The notes under the pieces are model-generated. The model was given only the letters and a program-made list of their open reading frames with translations. It did no database searches and was not told the origin of the DNA. 64,000 nucleotides of DNA. Source: Thiomicrospira sp. ALE5 (lineage in GTDB: Bacteria > Pseudomonadota > Gammaproteobacteria > Thiomicrospirales > Thiomicrospiraceae). Both the position numbers and the translations under genes were made by a program. Positions 46,819 through 56,333 of this stretch are shown in pieces (position 1 is the first letter of the stretch; the number at the start of each line of letters is the position of its first letter). The stretch is from positions 310,001-374,000 of the forward strand of contig NZ_FOYY01000004.1 in assembly GCF_900112445.1 (NCBI RefSeq), given 5' to 3'.

Positions 46819-48114
46819 ATGAAAGTATTAATTATTGGTAATGGCGGTCGCGAACATGCTTTAGCATGGAAAACGGCACAAGCCCAAAACACCCAGGTTT
46901 TTGTTGCGCCAGGTAATGCCGGCACAGCGCTTGAGCCAAACTTGACTAATGTCAATATTAGCGCAACGGACATACCAGGCCTGGTGAAGTTTGCGCAGGA
47001 CAATGCGATTGATCTAGCCATCGTTGGCCCAGAAGCACCGCTAGTCTTAGGCGTGGTCGATGCCTTCACGGCGGCCGGCTTAAAATGTTTTGGCCCAACA
47101 AAAGGTGCGGCGCAACTTGAAGGCTCTAAAGCATTCAGTAAAGACTTTTTAGCTAAACACGCTATTCCAACCGCTGAATATCAAGTATTTACCGAAGTTG
47201 ACCCAGCCTTAGCCTATATTGCTCAAAAAGGCACGCCGATTGTAATTAAAGCCGATGGCCTTGCAGCGGGTAAAGGCGTGATTATTGCGCAAAACAGTGC
47301 AGAGGCCGAAGCTGCCATAAAAGACATGCTGGCAGGCAATAAATTTGGTGCCGCCGGCTCGCGTGTGGTGGTGGAAGAGTTTCTAACAGGTGAAGAAGCC
47401 AGCTTTATTGTCATGGCCGACGGAGTCAATGCCCTAGCCATGGCGACCTCACAAGATCACAAAGCACGTGATAATGGCGATCTTGGCCCTAACACTGGTG
47501 GCATGGGGGCCTACAGCCCTGCGCCGGTTGTCACCCGTGCCATTCATGACCGCGTCATGGCCGAGGTCATTTATCCCACCATCCGTGGCATGGCGGCGGA
47601 TGGTCTACCCTACACTGGCTTTTTATATGCAGGCCTGATGATTGATGCGGCAGGAAATCCCAAAGTATTAGAGTTTAACTGCCGCTTTGGTGATCCAGAA
47701 ACCCAACCTATTATGATGCGCCTACAATCGAATCTTGCCGACCTATGCTTAGCCGCGCTAGACCAAAAGCTAGATAGCGTCAAAGTCGAATGGGACTCTC
47801 GTCCAGCGCTTGGCGTCGTCATTGCTGCCGGTGGCTATCCAAACGATTATGCAACCGGTCATGTGATCAGTGGCCTTGAAGCGGCCGCACAAATCCCGAA
47901 TGCGAAAGTGTTTCATGCTGGCACCCAACTCAATGCCAATAATGAAGTGACCACCAACGGTGGGCGGGTACTTTGCGCAACCAGTCTGGGTGAAAACGTC
48001 GCTGACGCCCAAGCCCATGCTTATGCGGTCGTGGACAAACTATCCTGGCAAGATCATTTTTATCGCACCGATATTGGCTATCGTGCGGTCGCGCGAGAAC
48101 AGCAATCTGAGTAA
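46819..48114 (+). CDS. purD: Phosphoribosylamine--glycine ligase PurD
   Basis: PurD is the ATP-grasp enzyme of the second step of purine synthesis. The 431-residue protein opens MKVLIIGNGGREHALAWKTA and has GPEAPLVLGVVDAF, the ATP-binding IKADGLAAGKGVIIA, GEEASFIVMADG, TGGMGAYSPAPVVT and VLEFNCRFGDPETQPIMMRL. It forms an operon with purH and is followed by a hairpin that separates it from convergent genes. Confidence 0.98.
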   Translation: MKVLIIGNGGREHALAWKTAQAQNTQVFVAPGNAGTALEPNLTNVNISATDIPGLVKFAQDNAIDLAIVGPEAPLVLGVVDAFTAAGLKCFGPTKGAAQLEGSKAFSKDFLAKHAIPTAEYQVFTEVDPALAYIAQKGTPIVIKADGLAAGKGVIIAQNSAEAEAAIKDMLAGNKFGAAGSRVVVEEFLTGEEASFIVMADGVNALAMATSQDHKARDNGDLGPNTGGMGAYSPAPVVTRAIHDRVMAEVIYPTIRGMAADGLPYTGFLYAGLMIDAAGNPKVLEFNCRFGDPETQPIMMRLQSNLADLCLAALDQKLDSVKVEWDSRPALGVVIAAGGYPNDYATGHVISGLEAAAQIPNAKVFHAGTQLNANNEVTTNGGRVLCATSLGENVADAQAHAYAVVDKLSWQDHFYRTDIGYRAVAREQQSE

Positions 48115-48136
48115 ACCTCCCAAGAAAACCAGCCCT

Positions 48137-48160
48137 GTCCTGCAATAAATATTGCAGGAC
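48137..48160. terminator. Bidirectional hairpin between purD and the convergent genes
   Basis: GTCCTGCAAT and ATTGCAGGAC form a perfect 10-bp stem with an AAAT loop, 22 bp after the purD stop and 8 bp past the end of the small convergent ORF. The flanking T content is weak (ATCTT on the plus strand), so termination may be only partial or Rho-assisted. Confidence 0.55.
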
Positions 48161-48167
48161 ATCTTCC

Positions 48168-48272
48168 CTACCCAATTGCAGATACAATCATTAAGGCAGC
48201 CGAGCCTACCAAACATAACACCACCCAAATTTTTACAAAGCAAGTCATTTCATCAGCATCTAAGCGCTTCAT
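48168..48272 (-). CDS. Small single-span membrane protein (34 residues)
   Basis: On the minus strand, 24 bp after the stop of the haem-type ATPase gene, an ATG preceded by AGGA (7 bases) opens a 34-codon frame. It has a charged start (MKRLDADEM) and one hydrophobic span (VKIWVVLCLVGSAALMIVSA). An ATG two codons earlier is also possible. The charged-then-membrane layout, good SD and position within a transcript suggest a real small membrane protein. No family is recognised. Confidence 0.5.
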   Translation of the reverse strand: MKRLDADEMTCFVKIWVVLCLVGSAALMIVSAIG

Positions 48273-48296
48273 AGTCATGTCCTATCTATCTACTAT

Positions 48297-49082
48297 TTAC
48301 AAAGGCACGATCACCGGATAACGGTCAGGGCGCTCGATAATCTCAACCGGTGTTTGATACACGGCTTCAATCGTCGATTGAGTTAGAACCTGATGAATCG
48401 GCCCTTGTTGAACGATTTTGCCTTCCGACAATAACAACGCGCGGTCGGCATAGTGTGATGCCAAGTTTAGGTCATGCAACACCGCCACGACCGCCATCTT
48501 GACAGCGCGCGCCAAACGGCGCAGTACCTTAAACACCTGCTGCTGGTGGGCTAAGTCCAAGCTGGAGGTGCATTCATCGAGCAACAATAACGGTGGCAAG
48601 CCGCCCGTCTGTTCAGCTTGTTTAGCCGCCGTTAATATTTGCGCCAACACCCGTGCCAACTGCACCCGTTGTTGCTCACCACCGGACAAGGTGAGATAGT
48701 TGCGCTGAGCAAGATGACGAACATCAAACAACGCCAACGCCTCGTCTACTCGGCGGTTTACTTCCGCTTTGCCGACATAAGGAATCGCCATACTGACCAC
48801 TTCTTCCGCCAAAAACGGGAAATCCAAATGCACTGCTTGCGGCATGACCGCACGCAACTGCGCCAACTCACGCGGCGCATAACTGGATAACGGACGTTGA
48901 TGAAATTGTACGGCGGGCTTATAAGCCTCGAACTCACCCGCCAACACCTTGAGCAAGCTGGATTTACCCGCCCCATTGGGCCCCAAAATCACAAACACTT
49001 CACCCGCTTCAATCGCTACTGAAACCTGTTGCAAAATCGCTTTGCCATTCAGCGTTAAATTAAAGTCTGCTACTGAAATCAT
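48297..49082 (-). CDS. hmuV: Haem/iron-chelate ABC transporter ATP-binding protein (HmuV-like)
   Basis: This is the ATPase of an FecCD-type importer; the sequence is closest to HmuV of haem uptake. The start is set at MISVADFNLTLNGKAILQQV (49082, 261 residues), since GGGG lies 6 bases upstream; the frame is open further into hmuU. It has Walker A LGPNGAGKSS, a Q-loop (VMPQAVHLD), signature LSGGEQQRVQLARVLAQ, Walker B LLLLDECTSSLDLAHQ and the switch HDLNLA. An HmuV-like insert with AEQTGGLPP lies after the signature. It follows the permease gene. No binding protein or TonB receptor is adjacent. Confidence 0.85.
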   Translation of the reverse strand: MISVADFNLTLNGKAILQQVSVAIEAGEVFVILGPNGAGKSSLLKVLAGEFEAYKPAVQFHQRPLSSYAPRELAQLRAVMPQAVHLDFPFLAEEVVSMAIPYVGKAEVNRRVDEALALFDVRHLAQRNYLTLSGGEQQRVQLARVLAQILTAAKQAEQTGGLPPLLLLDECTSSLDLAHQQQVFKVLRRLARAVKMAVVAVLHDLNLASHYADRALLLSEGKIVQQGPIHQVLTQSTIEAVYQTPVEIIERPDRYPVIVPL

Positions 49083-49104
49083 ACTCATCCCCAAAAAAAC
49101 CGAC

Positions 49105-50136
49105 TTAAAAACCAACTCGGTTACGACGCTGGAGTAACAAGGCAAGGAAGAACGGCCCACCAATCGCAGCCATCACCAGCCCGATAGGTAACTCCGCCGG
49201 GGCAACAATTATTCTGGCAATCGAGTCAGATAAAATTACTAAAATCGCGCCCATTAATGCACTACCAGGCAATACCCAACGATGGTCTGGTCCCAACAAC
49301 AAACGCACCAGATGTGGCGCGACCAAGCCGACAAACCCAATCACCCCACTGACTGCGACCGCTGCACCCACACTCAATGCGGTCAACACAATGATCGCGC
49401 GCTTGGCAAGCTTGACATTAAAACCGATATGTTCGCTGACTCTTTCTCCCATTAAAAACGCATTCAGGGTTAAAGCAAAATAGGGTAATAAACCTATAGC
49501 CAACAAAATCGGAATACCCGATACCAATACATCTGTCCAGGTTGCACTTGCCAAGGAACCCATCGTCCAGAAGGTCAAGCTGCGCAAGGCTTCATCGGTT
49601 GAATAATAGGTCAAGACCCCTGTGGCCGCACCGGCAATGGCATTAATCGCAATCCCCGCCAACAGCATCAGCGCGACATCGGTTCGGCCATCTTTGGTGG
49701 CGATTTGATAAATCAGCCAAGTAATCGTTAAGCCGCCCAAAAACGCGGCAATCGGCACCGCATAATAGCCGGTCATCGCTGTCCAACCGGCAAGATAAGT
49801 TGATCCCAATACAATCACCGACACCGCCGCCAACGCCGCACCGGTGGACACACCAACCAGGCCTGGATCGGCTAGAGGGTTGCGAAATAATCCCTGCATG
49901 GCCGCACCGGCCACAGCTAAACCGGCACCGACCAGGATCCCCAGAATCACACGCGGCAAACGGATCTCCTGCACCACCCAATTCCACTGCGCATTATCCG
50001 ATAACCCAAACAACGCCAGCACCACATCTAACCAGCCAATCTGAATCGCACCGATCGTCATGGACACCACGGCCATCAGCAAAACCACAACCGCCAATAC
50101 CGATAAGCCGCAAGGCGCACATTTAATTAATCTCAC
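49105..50136 (-). CDS. hmuU: FecCD-family ABC transporter permease (HmuU-like)
   Basis: This is the inner-membrane permease for haem or siderophore-iron import. The 343-residue protein has about ten helices and the FecCD motifs RLPRVILGILVGAGLAVAGA, QGLFRNPLADPGLVGVSTGA, FVGLVAPHLVRLLLGPDHRW and ELPIGLVMAAIGGPFFLALL. It is upstream of the ATPase. A weak dyad TGATT-N6-AATCA lies just upstream (about 50140-50157) but is not a convincing Fur box. Because haem and cobalamin permeases are similar, the substrate call is tentative. Confidence 0.85.
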   Translation of the reverse strand: MRLIKCAPCGLSVLAVVVLLMAVVSMTIGAIQIGWLDVVLALFGLSDNAQWNWVVQEIRLPRVILGILVGAGLAVAGAAMQGLFRNPLADPGLVGVSTGAALAAVSVIVLGSTYLAGWTAMTGYYAVPIAAFLGGLTITWLIYQIATKDGRTDVALMLLAGIAINAIAGAATGVLTYYSTDEALRSLTFWTMGSLASATWTDVLVSGIPILLAIGLLPYFALTLNAFLMGERVSEHIGFNVKLAKRAIIVLTALSVGAAVAVSGVIGFVGLVAPHLVRLLLGPDHRWVLPGSALMGAILVILSDSIARIIVAPAELPIGLVMAAIGGPFFLALLLQRRNRVGF

Positions 50137-50239
50137 TTATTGATTCTCGCTAATCATAGCTACAAGCCACCATTAAGCCATAAAATGGCATGATTTTTGG
50201 TTACAAATACATTAATTTTAATATTTTTCAGAGTTTTCC

Positions 50240-51520
50240 TTGAATACATTAATTAACAAACGCAGCTTCTGGATTGTTGTCATAAGTGTATTTTTACCAC
50301 TATTGCTAGCCGCATTTACGGGGACATTTTATGCTGGCACCTTATGGCCGAATCCTATCCTTCATGCATTAATTGAAGGCGCAAGTATCGTTTTATACTT
50401 TAGCTTAGGGGTTTACATCACAACTTTAGTTAAAACAGGATCTCTTCCCATTCGGTTTTACTGGCCGGTTGCCAGCTTCCTTTCGATGGGGGTAATCACC
50501 GTTTTTCATGGCAGCAGTGAACCAGGCAACACCTTTGTTGGCCTTCATAGTGTTAGCGTGTTAATCGGTGGGCTGCTTATGGCGATGATCGCACTGCCCT
50601 CGCGTCTGCACAAACCAAACCTGCTAAAACATCTACCTTGGTTAGGGCTAGTGATCGGTTTTGGTATCAGTCTAGCGATGATCATGATGGATCAACAGTT
50701 CCCAACCATGTTGGTTGAAGAAGGTGTTTTTAGCGAAACCGCGATTATTTTAAATACGCTTGGCGCTGTCGGCTTTCTTGTTGCGACCTTACACCTTCTA
50801 TTTTACAAAAAAGCAGAGCTCTCTCACTGGGCCTTGGCGGTATTAACGCTGTTATTTTCGGCATCAGCTATTCTTTTTGAATACTCCGCGCTTTGGGATG
50901 CAACCTGGTGGCTATGGCATTTTTTGCGCCTAATCGCCCTAACTATTTTACTCGCCTATTTTTTCCAGTGGTTTTATAAACAAGCAGAAACGGCTAAAGA
51001 TCAAGCCGATAAATTCGAAAATCTAGCCTTTCGTGATAGCTTAACTCAACTACCCAATCGAACGCTGTTTTATCAACAGCTCAACCTCGAACTGCAAAAA
51101 GCTAAACGTAACCAATTTACCCTCGCCTTGCTTTTTATTGACCTCGACCGCTTTAAACAAGTCAACGACACGCTGGGGCATGATATTGGTGACAAACTAT
51201 TAGTCTTGGTTGCCGCCCGCCTCAACCACGCGTTACGTCAAGCGGACCTTCTGGCTCGGATGGGCGGCGATGAGTTTACCGTTATCCTAAACGGCCATCA
51301 AACCGAGGCGTCAGCGTCCAAAGTCGCTCAGCATATTATCAACACCTTAACACCCAATTATCAGATTGATCAACATGATATCAATATTGGCGCCAGCATT
51401 GGGATTGCGTTTTACCCAAAGGATGGCACTGAAATAGGAACCTTAATGCGTTTAGCGGACACCGCCATGTATCAGGCTAAAGCCGCCGGACGCAATACCT
51501 ATAAGATTTATCAGGCCTAA
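50240..51520 (+). CDS. Membrane-anchored diguanylate cyclase (GGDEF)
   Basis: The 426-residue protein has seven or eight hydrophobic segments in the first 250 residues, an MASE-type sensory region, then a linker helix and a GGDEF domain. The domain has DSLTQLPNRTLF, LLFIDLDRFKQVNDTLGHDI, RMGGDEF and an RxxD motif (RQAD) seven residues ahead of GGDEF. It has the full active site and a likely product-inhibition site, so it should make cyclic-di-GMP under feedback control. The start is a TTG; no good ATG lies nearby. It is divergent from hmuU. Confidence 0.9.
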   Translation: MNTLINKRSFWIVVISVFLPLLLAAFTGTFYAGTLWPNPILHALIEGASIVLYFSLGVYITTLVKTGSLPIRFYWPVASFLSMGVITVFHGSSEPGNTFVGLHSVSVLIGGLLMAMIALPSRLHKPNLLKHLPWLGLVIGFGISLAMIMMDQQFPTMLVEEGVFSETAIILNTLGAVGFLVATLHLLFYKKAELSHWALAVLTLLFSASAILFEYSALWDATWWLWHFLRLIALTILLAYFFQWFYKQAETAKDQADKFENLAFRDSLTQLPNRTLFYQQLNLELQKAKRNQFTLALLFIDLDRFKQVNDTLGHDIGDKLLVLVAARLNHALRQADLLARMGGDEFTVILNGHQTEASASKVAQHIINTLTPNYQIDQHDINIGASIGIAFYPKDGTEIGTLMRLADTAMYQAKAAGRNTYKIYQA

Positions 51521-51630
51521 TTCGCTTTCCATGCTGCTTGAAACTTCTAAATATATAAATTAAAAACCACAGGTATTTATTAAGCTATAACATGGTTTAT
51601 CTAACTTTTAAACATATATTGACTTAAGAT

Positions 51631-51660
51631 TTGATTAACACCAAGAGAATCGAGTATTAT
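51631..51660 (+). promoter_or_regulatory. Putative promoter of the H-NS gene
   Basis: TTGATT (51631-51636), an 18-bp spacer and TATTAT (51655-51660) make a plausible sigma-70 promoter, with the -10 matching 5 of 6 bases. It lies 53 bp upstream of the H-NS ATG. The surrounding 190-bp gap is AT-rich and otherwise featureless. Confidence 0.5.
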
Positions 51661-51712
51661 TCTTGTGACAAAATATAATTAACCAAATTTAAATTATGGT
51701 AAAGGCAAGCAA

Positions 51713-52027
51713 ATGGATTTAGAACAAATGAGTTTAGAGGCGTTAATTCAATTAGAGCAGGATATTAAAAAAACAATTCAGCAAAAACAACACGCAGAAA
51801 AAAAGCAGTTAATTGATGAGTTTAAAGCGCGCGCTGCGAGTTTAGGTTTATCAATTGATTTAGTCATTAATGATGACAAACCCGCTAAGAAAACCGGCGC
51901 TAAAGTCGCCCCAAAATACCAACACCCATCAAATCCAAGCCTGACTTGGACTGGACGTGGCCGCACACCAAAATGGGTTGAGGAACAAGTTAGCGCTGGC
52001 CGTAGTTTGGCATCACTCGAAATTTAA
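51713..52027 (+). CDS. hns: H-NS family nucleoid-associated protein
   Basis: H-NS proteins silence AT-rich, often foreign, DNA. The 104-residue protein has an N-terminal coiled-coil oligomerisation region (LEALIQLEQDIKKTIQQKQH, to about 45), a linker, and the C-terminal DNA-binding motif LTWTGRGRTPKWVEEQV, a variant of the TWTGQGRTP minor-groove hook. AAAGG lies upstream of the ATG. It is monocistronic and convergent on folA. Confidence 0.93.
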   Translation: MDLEQMSLEALIQLEQDIKKTIQQKQHAEKKQLIDEFKARAASLGLSIDLVINDDKPAKKTGAKVAPKYQHPSNPSLTWTGRGRTPKWVEEQVSAGRSLASLEI

Positions 52028-52042
52028 GCTACACGTTTATAT

Positions 52043-52549
52043 TTAAGTGCGTTTTTGATATTCGACAAAATCAAACGCAAAAAGATGGCGCGCATCCGCG
52101 GGATGATGCTGGCGTGATACTTCACGCCAGGCCTGCAGATCAATGACCGGGAAAAATGCATCGCCCTCAGGCGCGGCATCCACTTCAGTAATCAATAAAC
52201 GATCAACCTCATCCAGCCATTGTGCATAAAGTTGTGCGCCACCCATAATCACCACTTCTTCGGCCTCAGCCACCGACTCAATGGCCTGTTCAACAGAATT
52301 AAATACCTGAATACCTTCTGCCTTAAAATCTGCATTACGGCTAATCACTAAATTAGGCCGATTAGGTAAAGGCCGCGCGCCAATTGATTGAAACGTTTTA
52401 CGCCCCATAATGACCGGTTTATTTAAAGTTTGCGCTTTAAAATATTTTAAATCGTCCGGCAAATGCCATGGCATTTGGTTATCTTTGCCTATCATGCGGT
52501 TTTTCGCCATCGCAACGATCATCATTAATTTTGGCCGCTTAAAACTCAT
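52043..52549 (-). CDS. folA: Dihydrofolate reductase FolA
   Basis: FolA regenerates tetrahydrofolate from the dihydrofolate released by ThyA. The 168-residue protein has [33 protein letters not shown] (catalytic aspartate), [35 protein letters not shown] and [15 protein letters not shown], the full DHFR pattern. It overlaps thyA by 4 bp (ATGA), so the two act in the same cycle and are translated together. Confidence 0.97.
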   Translation of the reverse strand: MSFKRPKLMMIVAMAKNRMIGKDNQMPWHLPDDLKYFKAQTLNKPVIMGRKTFQSIGARPLPNRPNLVISRNADFKAEGIQVFNSVEQAIESVAEAEEVVIMGGAQLYAQWLDEVDRLLITEVDAAPEGDAFFPVIDLQAWREVSRQHHPADARHLFAFDFVEYQKRT

Positions 52550-53379
52550 ACCGACACCTGCGCTTTAATATGTGGGTGCGATTGATAGTTGACTATTTCA
52601 AAGTCATCAAATTGGTAATCAAAAATCGAATCGGGTTTACGCTTAATCACCAGGCCTGGTAAGGGTAAAGGCTCACGCGTTAATTGCAATTTAGCCTGTT
52701 CAAGGGTGTTGATATACAAATGCACATCACCGCCTGTCCAGATAAATTCGCCAACCTCATAACCGGTTTGTTGTGCAATCATGTGTACCAATAAAGCATA
52801 GCTGGCAATATTAAACGGCACCCCCAAAAAGGTGTCGGCACTGCGCTGATAGAGTTGGCAGGATAAACGGCCATTCGCGACATAAAACTGGAAAAAAGCA
52901 TGGCAGGTCGCCAGCGCCATTTTGCCCTGTTCGACATTGGCTTGCGGACTGATCGACTCATCCGGCAAATCCGCTGGGTTCCAAGCCGTGACAATCATGC
53001 GCCGACTGTTCGGATTGGTTTTCAGGGTGTCCACCACTTGTTGAATTTGGTTAATCACCTCACCATTCGGACTTTGCCATGCCACCCATTGCTTACCATA
53101 AAGCGGGCCTAAATCGCCGCTTGGCGTCGCCCACTCATCCCAAATCCGCACTTGATTGTCTTTTAAATATTGAATATTGGTATCACCGGATAAAAACCAT
53201 AACAGCTCATGAATAATCGAGCGGATATGCAATTTTTTGGTGGTCACCAACGGAAAACCCTGCTGCAAATCAAAGCGCATCTGATAACCAAACACCGACA
53301 AGGTACCCGTGCCGGTACGATCACCCTTCTGCACCCCATGATCGATAATGTGTTGCAATAAATCTAAATATTGTTTCAT
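52546..53379 (-). CDS. thyA: Thymidylate synthase ThyA
   Basis: ThyA makes dTMP from dUMP with methylene-tetrahydrofolate. The 277-residue protein has [38 protein letters not shown], the active-site cysteine in [34 protein letters not shown] and the nucleotide-binding [12 protein letters not shown]. It shares 4-bp overlaps with lgt upstream and folA downstream, which is the common lgt-thyA-folA arrangement. Confidence 0.98.
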   Translation of the reverse strand: MKQYLDLLQHIIDHGVQKGDRTGTGTLSVFGYQMRFDLQQGFPLVTTKKLHIRSIIHELLWFLSGDTNIQYLKDNQVRIWDEWATPSGDLGPLYGKQWVAWQSPNGEVINQIQQVVDTLKTNPNSRRMIVTAWNPADLPDESISPQANVEQGKMALATCHAFFQFYVANGRLSCQLYQRSADTFLGVPFNIASYALLVHMIAQQTGYEVGEFIWTGGDVHLYINTLEQAKLQLTREPLPLPGLVIKRKPDSIFDYQFDDFEIVNYQSHPHIKAQVSV

Positions 53380-54191
53380 TTGTTTTTCGCTCCATTAACT
53401 AGGCCTGGTTGTTGACGATAAGCCCAAACCATTAAGCCGACGCCGATCACAATCATGGGCAGCGACAGCAACATGCCCATTGTGAGCCAGTCGCCCGCAA
53501 GATAACCTATGTGAGCATCCGGCGCGCGGAAGAACTCGGCGACGATGCGGAACACGCCATAGGCCGCCAAAAACAGACCCGCAACCGACCCGGCCGGACG
53601 CGGCTTGGATGAATAACACCACAGCAATACAAACAGCACTAAGCCTTCCAAAAATGCCTGCAACAGCTGGCTGGGATACTTTTGCACCACCTCATTCAAC
53701 ACCGGATCATACACCCACATCCCCAACGGCGAATCGGTGAGCTTACCCCACAGTTCGCCATTGATATAATTGCCAATCCGTCCCAAACCTAAACCAATGG
53801 TGACCAATGGCGCCACAAAGTCTGCCACCGAAAAAATCGACAGGCCTTGTTTACGCGCAAACAACCACATCGCCAGCGTGACACCTAACAGTCCGCCATG
53901 AAACGACATGCCGCCTTGCCACACCATCACCAACGACAGCGGATTGGCCACCAGGCCTGCAAAGTCGTAAAACAACGCATACCCTATGCGACCACCCAGC
54001 ACTACGCCCAACGCTGAATAGAACAGCAGGTCGCCGACCTTATCCTTATCCCAAATCGACGACGATTTGGCGCGATACAAACCCAACAGCCAGGCGGCAC
54101 CAAACCCTAAAACATACATCAGCCCATACCAGTGAATAGCAATCGGCCCAAGTGCCAAGGCCACAGGATCAATGACAGGATAACTCCACAT
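53376..54191 (-). CDS. lgt: Prolipoprotein diacylglyceryl transferase Lgt
   Basis: Lgt adds diacylglycerol to the lipobox cysteine of prolipoproteins at the inner membrane; LpoA in this window is a likely substrate. The start is ATG 54191, preceded by GAGG 6 bases upstream (the frame is open 6 codons further). The 271-residue protein has seven membrane segments, [31 protein letters not shown] and the Lgt signature [13 protein letters not shown]. It heads the lgt-thyA-folA operon. Confidence 0.96.
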   Translation of the reverse strand: MWSYPVIDPVALALGPIAIHWYGLMYVLGFGAAWLLGLYRAKSSSIWDKDKVGDLLFYSALGVVLGGRIGYALFYDFAGLVANPLSLVMVWQGGMSFHGGLLGVTLAMWLFARKQGLSIFSVADFVAPLVTIGLGLGRIGNYINGELWGKLTDSPLGMWVYDPVLNEVVQKYPSQLLQAFLEGLVLFVLLWCYSSKPRPAGSVAGLFLAAYGVFRIVAEFFRAPDAHIGYLAGDWLTMGMLLSLPMIVIGVGLMVWAYRQQPGLVNGAKNK

Positions 54192-54354
54192 AGCGGCCTC
54201 AACCCCCAAGAATAAAAAATAGAACTAGTGTAAACCAATGCGCCACTAGCTACAATTAGATAACAAAGCATAAAACCATGTGAAATGACTGGATTTTAAC
54301 CCTACTGTCATATTCAGCTTTTAGGATACATCTCAACTGATTAGGTAAGCCATC

Positions 54355-54723
54355 ATGAGTAAAGCAACTAAAAAAACCATCAAATCTGGCTCAAATGTGT
54401 TTGAGCACCAATCACTGCAAAGTTTAGAGGCTGTGTTGGACTATCTTGACACCATCCGCGACGGCTTTAAACAAGGTCATCTTAAGCTCAGCCAAGAGGA
54501 CGATGAAGTCACCTTAACGCCAAAAGGCTTAACCCGGGTCAAAATCAAGGCGAAACAAGCCAAACAGCATCAAGAAATTCGCATTACCCTGGCATGGATT
54601 CCTGATGAAACAGCGGGTGAGCATGATCAAGCCGATGCTTTATTATTAAGCAGTAAAGCAGGCAGCAAAACGAAGAAGTCAAAAAAGACCAAGAAAAAAC
54701 GCGCTAATCAGGACGATGCATGA
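54355..54723 (+). CDS. Amphi-Trp domain protein of a GAK-type system
   Basis: The 122-residue protein matches the small amphi-Trp domain: NVFEHQSLQSLEAVLDYLDT, then GFKQGHLKLSQ, an alternating beta stretch (VTLTPKGLTRVKIKAKQ) and EIRITLAW at about 78-85. The tail (about 95-122) is very rich in lysine and serine (SKTKKSKKTKKK). Such proteins are known as members of GAK (Grasp, Amphi-Trp, Kinase) gene groups, whose function is unknown. It is the first gene of a four-gene run, and its stop overlaps the next start (ATGA). Confidence 0.8.
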   Translation: MSKATKKTIKSGSNVFEHQSLQSLEAVLDYLDTIRDGFKQGHLKLSQEDDEVTLTPKGLTRVKIKAKQAKQHQEIRITLAWIPDETAGEHDQADALLLSSKAGSKTKKSKKTKKKRANQDDA

Positions 54724-56333
54724 AACCCAATGATGCCACGCCTGATGCACTGATTTTTTTATTATTAGAGCTGCAAAAACAAGTTCAATGGCTGCTTAAA
54801 GGCCTACAAAACCATGCATCAGAAAGCATCACCAAAAGTCAAACACGTACTGCCTATATCAATAATTTTGTTAATCAACTGGGCTCACAATTAACCGGAT
54901 TGCCTCAACCACTAGCTTGGGCGCAGCTAGGTTTTCATGGTCAGCAAGCCAGTCAACAACTTACCAGCCTCGCTAAACTGGTCGAAAAACCATCTACGAA
55001 GACCGAGTCCGCGAAACTACACAAATCTCTCAGTAAGCCATTAAAACTGGCAGACAATGTGTTGCAGCAATTAATTGAACAACTCAAGCCTAGCTCGCCA
55101 AACAGTATCAAAGGTGTCACTGAAAACACCTCAGCGAAAACCCAACTTCAACAACTTGAAATCTTTTCGCTGAAACTGCCCGATAGCCTGAACGACTATA
55201 AGCTGACCCTGTGTTTAGCGCAGTTTAGTGCCCAACTTAGCCAACTCACCGAACGCATTAGCCAACTGGCTGAGGGCGTTCACGCTGAACCCGAACAATG
55301 GCGTGCGCTACAGGCTACACTGGCTCAAACCGAAGCGGACAATCTCGCCCGCGATGCAGGCAATCTGCAACTTGAAACCCTTGCCCATACTAAATCGGGC
55401 TGTGTAATTAGCAAGGTTGCTGCCGAACATGACCCCCATGCGCCCCTTGGCGTGGTTAAACAAGGCCAACGCGTCAAAATTAAACAAGAAAAGAGCCAAT
55501 TTGCTCGCTGGCAAGATTATGCACCAGGCCTGGTGCCCGATGTCTATGGCTATCATCGTGAAGGCGAGCAAGCGGCGTTATTTGTTGAATTTTTAGACGG
55601 CATTCGCTTAGATCACTGGCTGACTCAGGCCAAACCGAAAGGCTATTTAGCCAGCCTTGCCTTGGTATGCGAACGGCTCGAAGAGGTGTGGCGCAATCAG
55701 GCCATCACCCTAGCCAGCAAAGACAACCCGCCCAAACTGTTTATGCAGCAGTTACAAGATCGACTCAATGATGTTTGGCACGTGCACGGCAACTTCAAAA
55801 AAGAACTGCATCAACTCGGCTCACTTAAAGGCATCAAGCTGCGCCAGTTAATTAAACAAGCGCATAAACTCGAAGCGCAACTGCAACCGCCTCAGCATTA
55901 TTTTTGTCATGGCGACCTGAATCTCGACAATATTTTATTGCGCCCAGACAACCAACAAATCTTCTTGGTTGACCTTCATCGCTCCGGTTACCAAGATTAT
56001 CTGCAAGATATTGCGGTGCTGATGGTGTCACACTTTCGATTACAGGTATATGATGCCGAACATCGCCAGCTGATTGGCCAAAGCATGACCCAGCTCTATC
56101 AGTTTGCTGAAACCTTTGCCGCATCGCAACAAGATGCCGCGATTCACCCGCGTTTGGCACTTGGCCTCGCACGCTCGTTTATTACCTCAACTCGCTTTGT
56201 ATTAGATGAAACTCATGCTCGCGCAATGTTTGATCGTGGTCGCTTACTGCTTACTTTATTGTTAGACTACGCCAAAACCCATGACCCTGCTGACTTTCGG
56301 ATAGATACGGAGATTTTTTATGGTCCTTACTAA
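54720..56333 (+). CDS. Kinase-fold (aminoglycoside-phosphotransferase-like) protein with helical N-terminal domain, GAK cluster
   Basis: The 537-residue protein has two parts. Residues 1-200 are predicted helical, rich in Gln, Leu and Ser, with no recognised family. From about 215 a kinase-like fold follows: a beta-rich N-lobe (LGVVKQGQRVKIKQEKSQFA), LFVEFLDGIRLDHWL, the catalytic loop YFCHGDLNLDNILL (H-G-D-x-N, about 396-410) and FLVDLHRSGYQDYLQDIAVL, where D-L-H replaces the more usual D-x-E/D. It should bind ATP and may phosphorylate a small molecule or protein. It overlaps both neighbours, so it is co-translated with the amphi-Trp and ATP-grasp genes. Confidence 0.75.
   Translation: MKPNDATPDALIFLLLELQKQVQWLLKGLQNHASESITKSQTRTAYINNFVNQLGSQLTGLPQPLAWAQLGFHGQQASQQLTSLAKLVEKPSTKTESAKLHKSLSKPLKLADNVLQQLIEQLKPSSPNSIKGVTENTSAKTQLQQLEIFSLKLPDSLNDYKLTLCLAQFSAQLSQLTERISQLAEGVHAEPEQWRALQATLAQTEADNLARDAGNLQLETLAHTKSGCVISKVAAEHDPHAPLGVVKQGQRVKIKQEKSQFARWQDYAPGLVPDVYGYHREGEQAALFVEFLDGIRLDHWLTQAKPKGYLASLALVCERLEEVWRNQAITLASKDNPPKLFMQQLQDRLNDVWHVHGNFKKELHQLGSLKGIKLRQLIKQAHKLEAQLQPPQHYFCHGDLNLDNILLRPDNQQIFLVDLHRSGYQDYLQDIAVLMVSHFRLQVYDAEHRQLIGQSMTQLYQFAETFAASQQDAAIHPRLALGLARSFITSTRFVLDETHARAMFDRGRLLLTLLLDYAKTHDPADFRIDTEIFYGPY

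Noticed and set aside
49643-49987. 114-residue minus-strand frame within the permease gene
   Set aside because: It is an out-of-frame shadow of the FecCD permease; no start signal and no family features.
50137-50165. Fur box upstream of the haem-type permease
   Set aside because: Only a short imperfect dyad (TGATT-N6-AATCA) is present, far from the 19-bp Fur consensus.
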